This document shows positions 53,893 to 62,582 of a stretch of 64,000 nucleotides of DNA, in pieces. Source of the stretch: CBFFRJ01 sp963530515 (GTDB taxonomy: Bacteria; Pseudomonadota; Gammaproteobacteria; Enterobacterales; Enterobacteriaceae); NCBI GenBank assembly GCA_963530515.1, contig CAUSEC010000017.1, forward strand, positions 55,329 through 119,328. Reading direction: 5' to 3'. The position numbers and the translations under genes are program-made. Each line of letters opens with the position of its first letter. The first letter of the stretch is position 1. The notes below the pieces were generated by a model that saw nothing but the letters and a program-made list of their open reading frames with translations, ran no database searches and was not told the origin of the DNA.

Positions 53893-54236
53893 TCCCCTCA
53901 CCCTAGCCCTCTCCCCAGGGGAGAGGGAACCGATCGTGCCCGTAGGCTTGTATGGGGATCACTCAGCCCTCAGAGCCATGAATTGCACAGCGTTGAGCCC
54001 GGCGTGTTTTTCACCCTCACCCTAACCCTCTCCCCAAAGGGGCGAGGGAACCGATCGTGCCCGTAGGCTTGTATGGGGATCACATAGCCCGCTGAGCCAT
54101 GAATTGCACAGCGTTGAGCCCGGCGTGTTTTTCACCCTCGCCCCTTGGGTGTTCGTACCAAAATGAATTGCACTGCGTTGAGCCCGGCGCGTTTTTCACC
54201 CTCGCCCCTTTGGGGAGAGGGCCGGGGTGAGGGGAA
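53893..54236. repeat. Tandem repeat with 121-bp period and GC palindromes
   Basis: Two full units and one shortened unit. AACCGATCGTGCCCGTAGGC starts at 53928 and 54049 (121 bp apart). AATTGCACAGCGTTGAGCCC starts at 53981 and 54102; a third copy (AATTGCACTGCG) at 54166 is only 64 bp on, so the last unit lost about 57 bp. Each unit starts with the palindrome CCCTCACCCTAACCCTCTCC type, and a complete inverted version (CCCTCGCCCC ... GGGGTGAGGGG) closes the array at 54198-54236. It lies between the ends or starts of two minus-strand genes. Confidence 0.88.
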
Positions 54237-54250
54237 TGGCCGCACCTTAC

Positions 54251-55012
54251 CTACACCAGCCTGATCCCCGCATCGACAAAAAACTGCGCCCCCGTCAGGC
54301 CGCGCGCATCATCGGAGGCCACAAACAGCGCCATGGCCGCCACGTCGCGCCCTTCCAGCACAATGTCCAGCGACTGCATGGCCTGAATCTCTTTTTCCGA
54401 CTCCGGTGTGCGCCACAACGCCTGCTGGCGCGGCGTCGAAATCGCCCCTGGCACAATGCAGTTCACCCTGATCCCAAACGGCCCCAGCTCCCGCGCCAGG
54501 GTCTGGTTCAGCCCCACTATTGCGGCTTTTGAGGTGGTGTAACCCGCCATACCCGGCCGCCCTTTCATAAACGAGGTGGAACTGGTGAGGATAATCGCCC
54601 CACCGTGACCTTCTTTCATTAGCGCTGCCACCGCCTGACTGGCGAAAAACTGGTGATCGAGATTCACCGCCAGGCTTTCTCGCCAGCCGTCCGGCTCAAT
54701 GGCTAACGTGTCGGTGCGGTCGTCACGGGCGGCGTTGTTAATCAGCACGTCAATGCGCCCTTCCTGCCCGGCAACGTCCTCAATCACCCTGCGCAGCGCG
54801 GCGATGTCGCGGATATCCATCTCATGAAAGCTGGCCCCGGTCTCCTGCGCAACCGCCTCTCCGGCCTGCGCATCAATGTCGAGAAAATGCACCCGGCTCG
54901 CCTGCTGGCTGAAGGCTCGCACCAGATCCGCGCCAATGCCGCTGGCCCCACCGGTTATGACCACTACCTTGTCGTCTAAACTCCCGTAACGGGTATAACG
55001 ATGTTCAGTCAT
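54251..55012 (-). CDS. Short-chain dehydrogenase/reductase
   Basis: A 253-residue classical SDR: VVVITGGASGIGADLVRAF binds NAD(P), NNAARDDRT follows, then Ser in TSSTSFM and YTTSK. Its ATG overlaps the stop of the phosphodiesterase-like gene (ATGA), so it is the last gene of the seven-gene operon. It would oxidise or reduce an alcohol or carbonyl freed by the upstream enzymes. It is not the paralogue at the window start. Confidence 0.88.
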   Translation of the reverse strand: MTEHRYTRYGSLDDKVVVITGGASGIGADLVRAFSQQASRVHFLDIDAQAGEAVAQETGASFHEMDIRDIAALRRVIEDVAGQEGRIDVLINNAARDDRTDTLAIEPDGWRESLAVNLDHQFFASQAVAALMKEGHGGAIILTSSTSFMKGRPGMAGYTTSKAAIVGLNQTLARELGPFGIRVNCIVPGAISTPRQQALWRTPESEKEIQAMQSLDIVLEGRDVAAMALFVASDDARGLTGAQFFVDAGIRLV

Positions 55013-56790
55013 TTCTCACTCTCTTCGGACGCCAGCAATGCCTGCATTATAGCGCCGTCGAGGGTATCGCGATCGGCACCGAGCAGGTAAGCAATGGTGG
55101 CTCCGGCATCGGCCATCCGGTACGGCCCATATTTATGGCGATCGTGGTAGTAACCCTTGCGAATGCCCGCGCCCCAGCCCAGCAGCACGCCGTAATTGGA
55201 GGTGTGCGCCGTCTCCGCCGTTGGCTTTTGCGGACCGTGATTTGCCCCCGGTGCCACCACCGGACAGATGTCCTCCCCGGTGACGCTGGTGCCCCACACA
55301 AAGCCGCTGTTGTAGGTGAACAGCACGTCTCCGGCAAATTCTCCCCAGTAGCCCGCGCTGGCAGCATCTTCTTTGCGCAGCGCCCAGGCCACGGCGCGAT
55401 GGGTTTTGCCGTTATGGGTAATCGACCAGTTGCGCAGCAGGTGCAGCACCGTCTCCTGAACCTGAGCGTATTCCTCCTGAGGCACAATACCGTGCTGGTT
55501 GATGTAAATCTCAAGCCCGCCTCGCTCGTCCTTCAGCCAGACCTGGCTTTTGCTGACCACGGGTAACCCGGCGGCGTCCAGCACCACCAGCCCGTGTTTT
55601 GCCAGGTAGCGGTTTACGTCGCACATAAAGTGGTTCGGTACCGCACCGTGATCCGAGGCCAGCAGCAGCGTGGTGTCGCTGTCTGCCTGCGCCAGAATGC
55701 GCCCGATGGAGCGGTCCAGCACCTGGTAACATTCGCGGATCACCGCTTCAAAACGCGGTGCCTGCTTCGGGTCGTAAAACGGTGAACTCGGGTCATATTG
55801 CCCGAGGCAAAGGTGGTGGGATTCATCAATCAGGTGGTGCACCGCCGCCCATAGTGAGAAGCCGTGCTGATGGGTTAAGCGCACAGAACTTTCAGCCAGC
55901 CACAGCGACTGGTTTTTCGCATCCTGCAATGTGGAGGCAAGGTACGGCTCATCCGGGGAGGCTTTCACCGCCCACTGGCTGTAAAACGGCCCGAGTTCAT
56001 CGATAAGCGTCTTAGCCAGTTTTTCGTCAGAGGCAATGCGCTTCGGGTAAGTGATTTCACTCTGAATCAGTTCAATATGCGGCGCCAGGCTTGCCAGCCA
56101 GAAACGGACGTTTCCCCCTTCAGCGGCTTCGCCCAGCGGCAACCAGTCGCTCCACAGCCCCGGTTTTAGCGTCACGTCATCATCCGCTGCACTCAGCGTC
56201 AGCGTACGCGCATTCAGTGACAACGTCACGTTATCAGTGTGTGCTGAGTGGATTGTCAGCCGATAATCGCCCTTTTCGTTCTGCACCAGCGGCTGCCACA
56301 AGCCCTTATCGTGATAGGCCAGAGGCGAAGACGGCGGCCAGCCGAGTGTCTGCTGGCGCGTTTTCGGCGGCGCGTCGAAACGCACATGGTCGGTGGTAAA
56401 TATTGCGGGCGTGGCAAAGGTGTACGGACAGGGTTCCGCCGCCGACCAGTACGGCGACAGCGTGAAATGCGGCTCCGGCGAGGCCACACTTTCCGGGAAG
56501 TGCACCAGGGCGGCGCGCAGCCCCTTCTCTTCCAGTTTTTTCAGCAGCGGCTGCGTCCCCGCATAGTCCGCCGGTTGCGCCTGCCCGCGCCAGGCGGTGC
56601 CCGGTGCCTGGCCGGAGATAAAGCTCGCCCAGTTCACATCGCCCCAGGCGGAAATGTACGGCAGCAGCTCGGTCGCCGCCCCCTCTGCCAGCATCCGGCT
56701 GATGTGAGGCAGCACGCCCTCGGCGGCAAATTTCTGAATCAGCGGCATCATGAGCCCATCGACGCCAAACACAATCACTTTCCTGCTCAT
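55009..56790 (-). CDS. Alkaline phosphatase superfamily hydrolase (phosphodiesterase/nucleotide pyrophosphatase-type)
   Basis: A 593-residue enzyme. Metal residues show as VFGVDGLMMP at the start, LLASDHGAVPNHF (metal Asp-His) near residue 370, and PGANHGPQ near 515. These fit the type I phosphodiesterase or phosphopentomutase-like branch, which cleaves phosphate, phosphonate or sulfate esters. I could not place the nucleophile with certainty. It is the second-last gene of the ABC operon and no signal peptide is seen, so it acts on an imported substrate in the cytosol. The ATG at 56790 is preferred over the GTG one codon earlier. Confidence 0.8.
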   Translation of the reverse strand: MSRKVIVFGVDGLMMPLIQKFAAEGVLPHISRMLAEGAATELLPYISAWGDVNWASFISGQAPGTAWRGQAQPADYAGTQPLLKKLEEKGLRAALVHFPESVASPEPHFTLSPYWSAAEPCPYTFATPAIFTTDHVRFDAPPKTRQQTLGWPPSSPLAYHDKGLWQPLVQNEKGDYRLTIHSAHTDNVTLSLNARTLTLSAADDDVTLKPGLWSDWLPLGEAAEGGNVRFWLASLAPHIELIQSEITYPKRIASDEKLAKTLIDELGPFYSQWAVKASPDEPYLASTLQDAKNQSLWLAESSVRLTHQHGFSLWAAVHHLIDESHHLCLGQYDPSSPFYDPKQAPRFEAVIRECYQVLDRSIGRILAQADSDTTLLLASDHGAVPNHFMCDVNRYLAKHGLVVLDAAGLPVVSKSQVWLKDERGGLEIYINQHGIVPQEEYAQVQETVLHLLRNWSITHNGKTHRAVAWALRKEDAASAGYWGEFAGDVLFTYNSGFVWGTSVTGEDICPVVAPGANHGPQKPTAETAHTSNYGVLLGWGAGIRKGYYHDRHKYGPYRMADAGATIAYLLGADRDTLDGAIMQALLASEESEK

Positions 56791-56804
56791 CACATCCCTC
56801 TGGG

Positions 56805-57866
56805 TTAATTCAGTCGCACGCCGCTGTCGGCATCAAACAGGTGGGCATGGCGGGCGTCCGGGGCAATTTTCAGGGTTTCGCCCGGCTGCGTGGTGACGCG
56901 CTGATGGAACAGCGTGGTCACTTTTTTCTGCCCGATGTTGAGCAAAATCTGGGTTTCCGATCCGGTCGGCTCCACCACGTTGACCTGCGCATCAATGGCG
57001 GAACCCGGCGTCAGCACAAAGTGCTGCGGGCGCACGCCGTAAATCACCCGTTGCCCCACGTCCAGCCCGTTGCTCTGCTCGACCGGCAATGCGATGCCGT
57101 CGTCGGTGAGCACCACGCCCTGCCTGTCAACGCGCCCGGTGAACAGGTTCATCGACGGCGAACCGATAAAGCTGGCCACAAAGGCGTTCGCCGGGCGGTC
57201 GTACAGCTCCAGCGGCGTGCCCACCTGCTCAATGTGCCCGTCACGCAGCACCACGATGCGGTCGGCCATGGTCATGGCTTCAATCTGGTCGTGGGTGACG
57301 TAAATCATGGTGGTGTTGAGCCGCTGATGCAGGGCTTTAATTTCCGTGCGCAGTTCCACGCGCAGCTTGGCGTCGAGGTTGGAGAGGGGTTCATCGAACA
57401 GGAACAGGCGCGGATGACGCAAAATCGCCCTGCCCATCGCCACGCGCTGGCGCTGCCCGCCGGAAAGCTGCGACGGTTTACGCGCCAGCAGCGGCGTCAG
57501 GCCTAAGGTTTCTGCCGCCTGCTGCACCTGCTTATCGATCTTCGCTTTGTCTACGCGCTGCATTTTGAGCGAAAAACCGAGGTTCTCCGCCACCGTCATA
57601 TGCGGATAAAGCGCGTAGTTCTGGAAGACCATCGCCATGTTGCGATCCTGCGGCGAGAGATCGTTAATCACCTCGCCGTCGAGCACCAGTTCGCCGCCGT
57701 CGATGCTCTCCAGCCCGGCAATCATCCGCAACAGGGTGGATTTTCCGCAGCCAGACGGCCCCACCAGCGCAATAAACTCGCCGTGGTGAATGGTCAAATC
57801 AAGACCGGGAATAATGGTCTGCCCGTTAAAGGTCTTTGCGATGTTGTTTAGAGTCAGCGTTGCCAT
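56805..57866 (-). CDS. ABC transporter ATPase (CUT1/MalK-UgpC type)
   Basis: A 353-residue ATPase. Walker A GPSGCGKST (about 36-44), signature LSGGQRQR (about 134), Walker B LFLFDEP, and a C-terminal OB/TOBE domain from about 235. The family energises import of sugars, glycerol-3-phosphate and similar substrates. It lies 2 bp after the second permease. Confidence 0.92.
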   Translation of the reverse strand: MATLTLNNIAKTFNGQTIIPGLDLTIHHGEFIALVGPSGCGKSTLLRMIAGLESIDGGELVLDGEVINDLSPQDRNMAMVFQNYALYPHMTVAENLGFSLKMQRVDKAKIDKQVQQAAETLGLTPLLARKPSQLSGGQRQRVAMGRAILRHPRLFLFDEPLSNLDAKLRVELRTEIKALHQRLNTTMIYVTHDQIEAMTMADRIVVLRDGHIEQVGTPLELYDRPANAFVASFIGSPSMNLFTGRVDRQGVVLTDDGIALPVEQSNGLDVGQRVIYGVRPQHFVLTPGSAIDAQVNVVEPTGSETQILLNIGQKKVTTLFHQRVTTQPGETLKIAPDARHAHLFDADSGVRLN

Positions 57867-57868
57867 GA

Positions 57869-58735
57869 TTAATCCTTAAGTCCACCGGCGGTGAGGCCGT
57901 GTACCAGATAGCGGCGCACCAGCAGCGTAAAGGCCACCACCGGAAGCATCACCAGGGTGCCGCTGGCGGCGATTTTGCTCCACTCCCACCCTTCGTATTG
58001 CAGGAAGTTCACAATGGCGACCGGGGCCGTAATGGCGTTGGTGCGGGTGAGGATGAGCGCGTAGAAAAAGTCGTTCCACGAGAAGATGAAACAGAGAATG
58101 GCGGTCGCCGCGAGGCCGGGTTTCACCAGCGGCAGCGACACGCGCCAGAAGCTGCCCCACAGCGAGCAACCGTCCATCCACGCCGCCTCTTCCAGCGCCA
58201 CCGGCACGGCGGAGAAAAACGTCTGCATCAGCCAGATAACAATTGCCAGGTTAAAGGTGAGGTAGACAATCGCCAGGCCAATGATCGTGTCCTGCAGGCC
58301 GAGCCAGCGCCAGGCAAGGAAGAACGGAATGGTAAAGGCGATGGGCGGTGCCATGCGTGTGACCAGGATCCACAGCGCCACGTAGCGGCGAGCGCGAAAG
58401 CGCCAGCGGGTGAGCACCCAGGCGGCAGGCACCCCCAGCAGCAGCGAGAAGACCGTCGAGAGCACGCTGACCATCAGGCTGTTGCCAAAGGGCTGCAAAA
58501 AATTCCCGGCGATCAACTGGCGATAGGCCTCCAGCGTCGGCGTGAAGAACAGCGTCAGTTCGAAGGCGTCCAGCGACGGGCGCAACGACATAATCACCAT
58601 CCATAAGAACGGGGCTAGGAACAGTATGAGCAGCAGTAACGCCGCCAGCGTGCGCTTTCCTTTGAAGCGCCAGGTTTTACGCCGCACGGGGGCATACGCC
58701 GCCACCCGGCGTTCGTCAGTTTGTTGCACTGTCAT
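57869..58735 (-). CDS. ABC transporter permease (MalG/UgpE type)
   Basis: A 288-residue permease with six membrane segments and the EAA loop LEEAAWMDGCSLWGSFWRVS. The start MTVQQTDERR at 58735 overlaps the end of the upstream permease gene by 20 bases; the ORF continues upstream to 58756, which would overlap more. Partner of the permease upstream. Confidence 0.9.
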   Translation of the reverse strand: MTVQQTDERRVAAYAPVRRKTWRFKGKRTLAALLLLILFLAPFLWMVIMSLRPSLDAFELTLFFTPTLEAYRQLIAGNFLQPFGNSLMVSVLSTVFSLLLGVPAAWVLTRWRFRARRYVALWILVTRMAPPIAFTIPFFLAWRWLGLQDTIIGLAIVYLTFNLAIVIWLMQTFFSAVPVALEEAAWMDGCSLWGSFWRVSLPLVKPGLAATAILCFIFSWNDFFYALILTRTNAITAPVAIVNFLQYEGWEWSKIAASGTLVMLPVVAFTLLVRRYLVHGLTAGGLKD

Positions 58736-59627
58736 CGTTCCACCCCGCGCGGCCAATCAGCCAGCTTAAAATGAACACCCCGACCAGGATCACGACCGCA
58801 ATGGCGCTGCCGTATCCCCACCAGGAGAAGTTAAAGGCCTGGATGAAGCCGTAGTAGTTGGTGACTTCGGTGACCGACCCCGGCCCGCCGTCTGTGAGGA
58901 TGTAGATCAGCGGAAAGGCTTTGAAGCTGTCGATCAGGCGAAAGAGAATGCACACCGCCAGCACCGGTTTGAGGTGCGGAAAGACGATGTAGCGGAAAAT
59001 GTTGAACGACGATGCGCCGTCGAGACTCGCCGCTTCCCGCGGTTCGTTGGGCACCATTTGCAGCGCCGCCAGCACCATCAGCATGGTGAAGGGGAACCAC
59101 TGCCAGACGTCCGCCACCACAATCGCCCACAGCGCGGTGCTCGGGTTGGCGATGAGCGAGTCCAGCGGCATATCAAAGCGGTCCAGCACCTGATGCAGCG
59201 GGCTGATGTCCGGCGTGTAGATGATTTTCCAGATAAGCGCAACGATGATCGGCGGCAGCACCATCGGGATCAGCAGCAGCGTGCGCACGCCGTTGAGCAG
59301 CCGCGACGGGCCATTCAGCAGCATCGCCAGCAGCAGGCCAATCAACACCTGGAACACCACGCTCACCACCGACAGCTTCACCTGGGTGACCAGCGAGTTG
59401 AGAAAGCGGTCGTCATGCAGCAACTGCTGGTAATTCACCAGCGGGTTGCTGAAGGTGAAGGTCGCCTCCGGGTTGGTGAGGCTGAACGGCGTCAGGCTGG
59501 TTATCAGCAACGCCGCAGCCGGGACCAGGGTTAACAGCGTCAGCACGGCGAGCGACGGCGATAACCCCAGCAGCCAGGCAGTGCGCTGGCGGTGTCGCCA
59601 GCTTTTGACTTTAGCCATCTCGACCAT
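58716..59627 (-). CDS. ABC transporter permease (MalF/UgpA type)
   Basis: A 303-residue permease with six membrane segments. The EAA loop is PREAASLDGASSFNIFRYIV. The start is taken as the ATG one base after the stop of the binding protein (TAAGATG); an ATG three codons later is also possible. The long upstream ORF extension is rich in Arg and Pro and overlaps the binding-protein gene, so it is rejected. Confidence 0.88.
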   Translation of the reverse strand: MVEMAKVKSWRHRQRTAWLLGLSPSLAVLTLLTLVPAAALLITSLTPFSLTNPEATFTFSNPLVNYQQLLHDDRFLNSLVTQVKLSVVSVVFQVLIGLLLAMLLNGPSRLLNGVRTLLLIPMVLPPIIVALIWKIIYTPDISPLHQVLDRFDMPLDSLIANPSTALWAIVVADVWQWFPFTMLMVLAALQMVPNEPREAASLDGASSFNIFRYIVFPHLKPVLAVCILFRLIDSFKAFPLIYILTDGGPGSVTEVTNYYGFIQAFNFSWWGYGSAIAVVILVGVFILSWLIGRAGWNDDSATN

Positions 59628-59628
59628 C

Positions 59629-60957
59629 TTAGATTTTTGCTCCGGCGCGTTTAAGATCGGCGATGGTTCCCGCCTGCGCCTGGGCCATCGCCTCTTTCGC
59701 GGAAAGCTGCCCGGAGGCAATCAGCGCAATGGCCTTGTTCAGTTGCTGATCCACCTGCGGGTAGAACTCGACGGTGCGGTACTTCATGTAACCGCCCTTG
59801 CCTGCCTGGTCGATGGCATCGATGGACAACTGCGCCAGATCGACACCGTTGATGACCTGTTTGCTGCGAAATTCCTGCGAGTCGAGATCGCTGCGACGGG
59901 TCGGCGAACCGTATCCGGCGGCCAGCGCACGGGCGGTCATCTGTTTCGACAGCGACCACTGAATAAACGCCCAGGCCGCCTCTTTGTTCTTCGACCCGGC
60001 CGGAATGCCCAGCGCGTGGGTTGCCATGCCAGGGAATGCCCCTTTCGGCCCGCTGACCATCGGCCCGAAGTGCGCCGTTTTCAGGGTGCGCGATGTCTGC
60101 GCATTGCCAAGCTGCGCCAGGTAGGTCTGGCTGGCATCGGAGAAGTTCACCTTGCCCTGCTTCAGCGCCTGCAACGACTGGTCGGCGGTATAGGTGATGC
60201 CGCCGTTCGGGCCAAAATCGCGAATTAAGCGAGCAAAATAGTCCGCCGCCTGCACCGCTTCCGGCGTATCCAGCGTCGGGAAGAGATCGTCCGGCGGCGT
60301 GCGGAACACGTTGCCGCCGAAGGCCTGCAGATAGGGAATAAAGGTCCAGCCGTAGTGGTTGTCGGTCACATACCCTGCCACGCGCTCTTTCTTGTTCACC
60401 GCCTGCAACACCTTCACCAGCTCGTCGGTGGTTTTCGGGAACTCCAGCCCAGCCTGCTGGATGAGATCGTAACGCGACGACCCCGCCAGCATGGCTTCCA
60501 CCACATACGGAATGCCGTACAGCTTGCCGTCGCGCCCGGTTTCTGCCGCCAGGGTGGCGGGCAAAAAGTCCTGCAATCCCCAGTCTGCCGGGGTCAGGTT
60601 CGGGTTGGTGATGTACTCATCGAGCGGCGTCAGCCAGCCGGCGTTGATCCAGCGGCTAGTGTAGATAAAGGTGACGTTGACTACGTCATAGGCCGACCCG
60701 CGCGTCGACAGTTCGAGGTCGGCGCGCTGGTTGTAGACCGGGAACGCGGGGGTATCGAGCTGCACTTTTGCCCCGGTCAGGGCTTCAAACTCCGGCAGCC
60801 ACTGGCGAATCAACTGCGGCCAGGCGGTGCTGAAGGTGGAGACGTTAAGCGTGACGCCGTCGTACTTGCGCGCCACGTTTGCGCCACGCGCGATGGCCGG
60901 GATCATGCTGTAGACCCCGAACGCCGCCATGGCTTTGAGTAAATCACGACGCTGCAT
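59629..60957 (-). CDS. ABC transporter extracellular solute-binding protein (family 1)
   Basis: A 442-residue binding protein. The start MQRRDLLKAMAAFG has a twin-arginine-like signal (RRDLLK), unusual for this family. The rest is a type-2 binding fold like UgpB and MalE (YDVVNVTFIYTSRWINAGWL, IPAGSKNKEAAWAFIQWSLS). It delivers an unidentified ligand to the two permeases. It overlaps the dioxygenase gene end by 14 bases. Confidence 0.88.
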   Translation of the reverse strand: MQRRDLLKAMAAFGVYSMIPAIARGANVARKYDGVTLNVSTFSTAWPQLIRQWLPEFEALTGAKVQLDTPAFPVYNQRADLELSTRGSAYDVVNVTFIYTSRWINAGWLTPLDEYITNPNLTPADWGLQDFLPATLAAETGRDGKLYGIPYVVEAMLAGSSRYDLIQQAGLEFPKTTDELVKVLQAVNKKERVAGYVTDNHYGWTFIPYLQAFGGNVFRTPPDDLFPTLDTPEAVQAADYFARLIRDFGPNGGITYTADQSLQALKQGKVNFSDASQTYLAQLGNAQTSRTLKTAHFGPMVSGPKGAFPGMATHALGIPAGSKNKEAAWAFIQWSLSKQMTARALAAGYGSPTRRSDLDSQEFRSKQVINGVDLAQLSIDAIDQAGKGGYMKYRTVEFYPQVDQQLNKAIALIASGQLSAKEAMAQAQAGTIADLKRAGAKI

Positions 60958-61912
60958 AGTTCACTTTCCTGTCCTGGTTTTCAGTGCCGGAGCCGTTGGC
61001 GGCATCCTGCGGGCGGGCGACGGTGCGGCTGCGGCTGCCGTCAATGGCCACGGCCTGCTCGCCTTCGATGGTGACGCGGCGCACGAGGCGCGGCTGGTCG
61101 CCGTAGTCGTTGACGGCGTAATGCTGGGTGCTGCGGTTATCCCAAATTACCACGTCGTCCTGCTGCCAGTTCCAGCGCACGGTATTTTCGAGGCGGATAA
61201 TGCGGTTTTGCAGTAATTCAAAAAGCTGCGCCGATTCGCGGCTGCTAAAGCCAACGATTTTCTTCACAAAGTGGCCGAGTAATAACGCCCGCTCGCCCGT
61301 AACCGGGTGAACATGCACCACCGGGTGTTCGGCTTCATATACCGATGAGACGAAGACTTTTTTATGGTGATTGATGCGATGTTCTTCGGTGACAATACGT
61401 TCTGCTCCGTAGTCGTAGTTATTACTGTGAACCGCACGCAGCGAGCCAACGAATTGTTTTAAGGATTCCGGCAGTTGTTCGTAGGCTAATACGGTATTGG
61501 CCCAGACGGTGTCGCCGCCATATTCCGGGATAGTGACGCCGCGCAGAATGGATATTTTCGGGAAGGCGTCCACAAAGGTGACGTCAGTGTGCCAGGAGTC
61601 CGCCCTGCCACCGCCTTTTGAGGCATCCAGTTCGAACAGTTTGGTGCCCGCAGGCGCGGGAACCGTGGGGTGCGCCACGATTTTACCCAGACGCGCACCA
61701 AAGGCCTGATGGGCCTCATCCGTTAAATGACTCTGTTTGCGGAAGAATAAAACCTTATATTTTACGAGTGCATTTTCTATTTGCTGAATATGCTCATCAT
61801 CGAGTTCCGCCGAGAGCGAAATATTGCGCACTTCTGCGCCGATGTTGCCCGCGACGGGGCGAATATCCAGTAAATCCGTATTGAGACGGGCAATGTTGCC
61901 TGATGCGGTCAT
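60944..61912 (-). CDS. TauD/AtsK-type 2-oxoglutarate-dependent dioxygenase
   Basis: A 322-residue Fe(II) dioxygenase, first gene of the operon. It is close to Pseudomonas AtsK (alkylsulfatase) in its pattern: IRPVAGNIGAEVRNISLS at the start, Fe ligands His and Asp in SWHTDVTF (about 107-114), the late His in STQHYAVNDYG, and the 2-oxoglutarate Arg in RLVRRVTIEG. AtsK oxidises alkyl sulfates to an aldehyde and sulfate. The substrate here could be an alkyl sulfate or a related ester. AAGGAAAA precedes the ATG. Confidence 0.86.
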   Translation of the reverse strand: MTASGNIARLNTDLLDIRPVAGNIGAEVRNISLSAELDDEHIQQIENALVKYKVLFFRKQSHLTDEAHQAFGARLGKIVAHPTVPAPAGTKLFELDASKGGGRADSWHTDVTFVDAFPKISILRGVTIPEYGGDTVWANTVLAYEQLPESLKQFVGSLRAVHSNNYDYGAERIVTEEHRINHHKKVFVSSVYEAEHPVVHVHPVTGERALLLGHFVKKIVGFSSRESAQLFELLQNRIIRLENTVRWNWQQDDVVIWDNRSTQHYAVNDYGDQPRLVRRVTIEGEQAVAIDGSRSRTVARPQDAANGSGTENQDRKVNYAAS

Positions 61913-62319
61913 GGTTGTTTTCCTTCAAAATTGTCCGGAAAACCACTCTAGTAATAAATCTGATGCGATTAAAAAGACTAATTGGTAATAAATATATTAA
62001 GCGCTTTTGACTAAGCTAAGTTGAGAATTAGAAATAGAAAGGTGTGTGGTGGAATATGTTGTATTTGTAGCGTGATAAAGGGAATTGGTTTTTGATCACG
62101 GTCAGATTATGGAGGGATTGTGTTGCGGGGGGATGGGTTTATTAAACGGACTGGTCGTGTATTTAGTGCTGTGGATATATTTTCTTGGGCGTGATGTTAT
62201 TAATGGATTTCGAATACGTTATATTTTTCGGGAATATTAATTAGCGTGATTTGCCGTGGAATGCAAAAGCGGGAGTTTGTTGCGTTGCGATTTTGCGAGC
62301 CTGCTTCCGGGAATGCGGC
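61913..62319. other. AT-rich intergenic DNA, possible boundary of a mobile region
   Basis: About 400 bp of low-GC DNA upstream of the dioxygenase operon. It must hold the promoter of that operon at its left end. I see no gene. The base composition differs from the flanks, which suits transferred DNA. Confidence 0.5.
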
Positions 62320-62348
62320 TTGTCACGTCGTTGATATCATTGTATCTT
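62320..62348 (+). promoter_or_regulatory. Candidate promoter of the structured RNA
   Basis: TTGTCA (62320-62325), 17 bases, TATCTT (62343-62348). A start about seven bases later falls just ahead of the first hairpin of the RNA. The -35 matches TTGACA at five of six bases and the -10 at four of six. Confidence 0.5.
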
Positions 62349-62355
62349 TTCGCCG

Positions 62356-62572
62356 CGCCTGCAAAATCAGGCGTCGGGATTGGAACCCCGGACAACCTTA
62401 TCGATGACACGAAGTCTGTTTGTGTCGTACGCTTTGCTACACCTCAATGGTGGGCTGGGCGGGGGCATCGCAAGATGCGCCGGTTTCGATAAGGCCGGTA
62501 GTTCCAACCTCGCTCAGTCCATCGCCATGAGATTGGAACCTCTGTCGGTGGAATTCAAAAAACACTTATCGA
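62356..62572 (+). ncRNA. Structured leader with C4/CI-type antisense RNA organisation
   Basis: A 5' hairpin (CGCCTG/CAGGCG, 62356-62373) is followed by segment A (TTGGAAC, CCGG, CCTTATCGA at 62380-62404). Segment B (TCGATAAGG, CCGG, GTTCCAA at 62486-62507) is complementary to all three blocks of A, 20 bp in total. Between them are an 8-bp hairpin (62406-62426), a 4-bp one (62440-62452) and GCATC-GCAA-GATGC with a GNRA loop (62465-62478). Segment C repeats parts of A: TTGGAAC (62533-62539) and CTTATCGA (62565-62572). The last overlaps the GAGG ribosome-binding site of the next gene. B can therefore bind either A or C, as in P4 CI (seqA/B/C) and P1 C4. Function is inferred from this layout. Confidence 0.65.
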
Positions 62573-62582
62573 GGCTGCCAAT

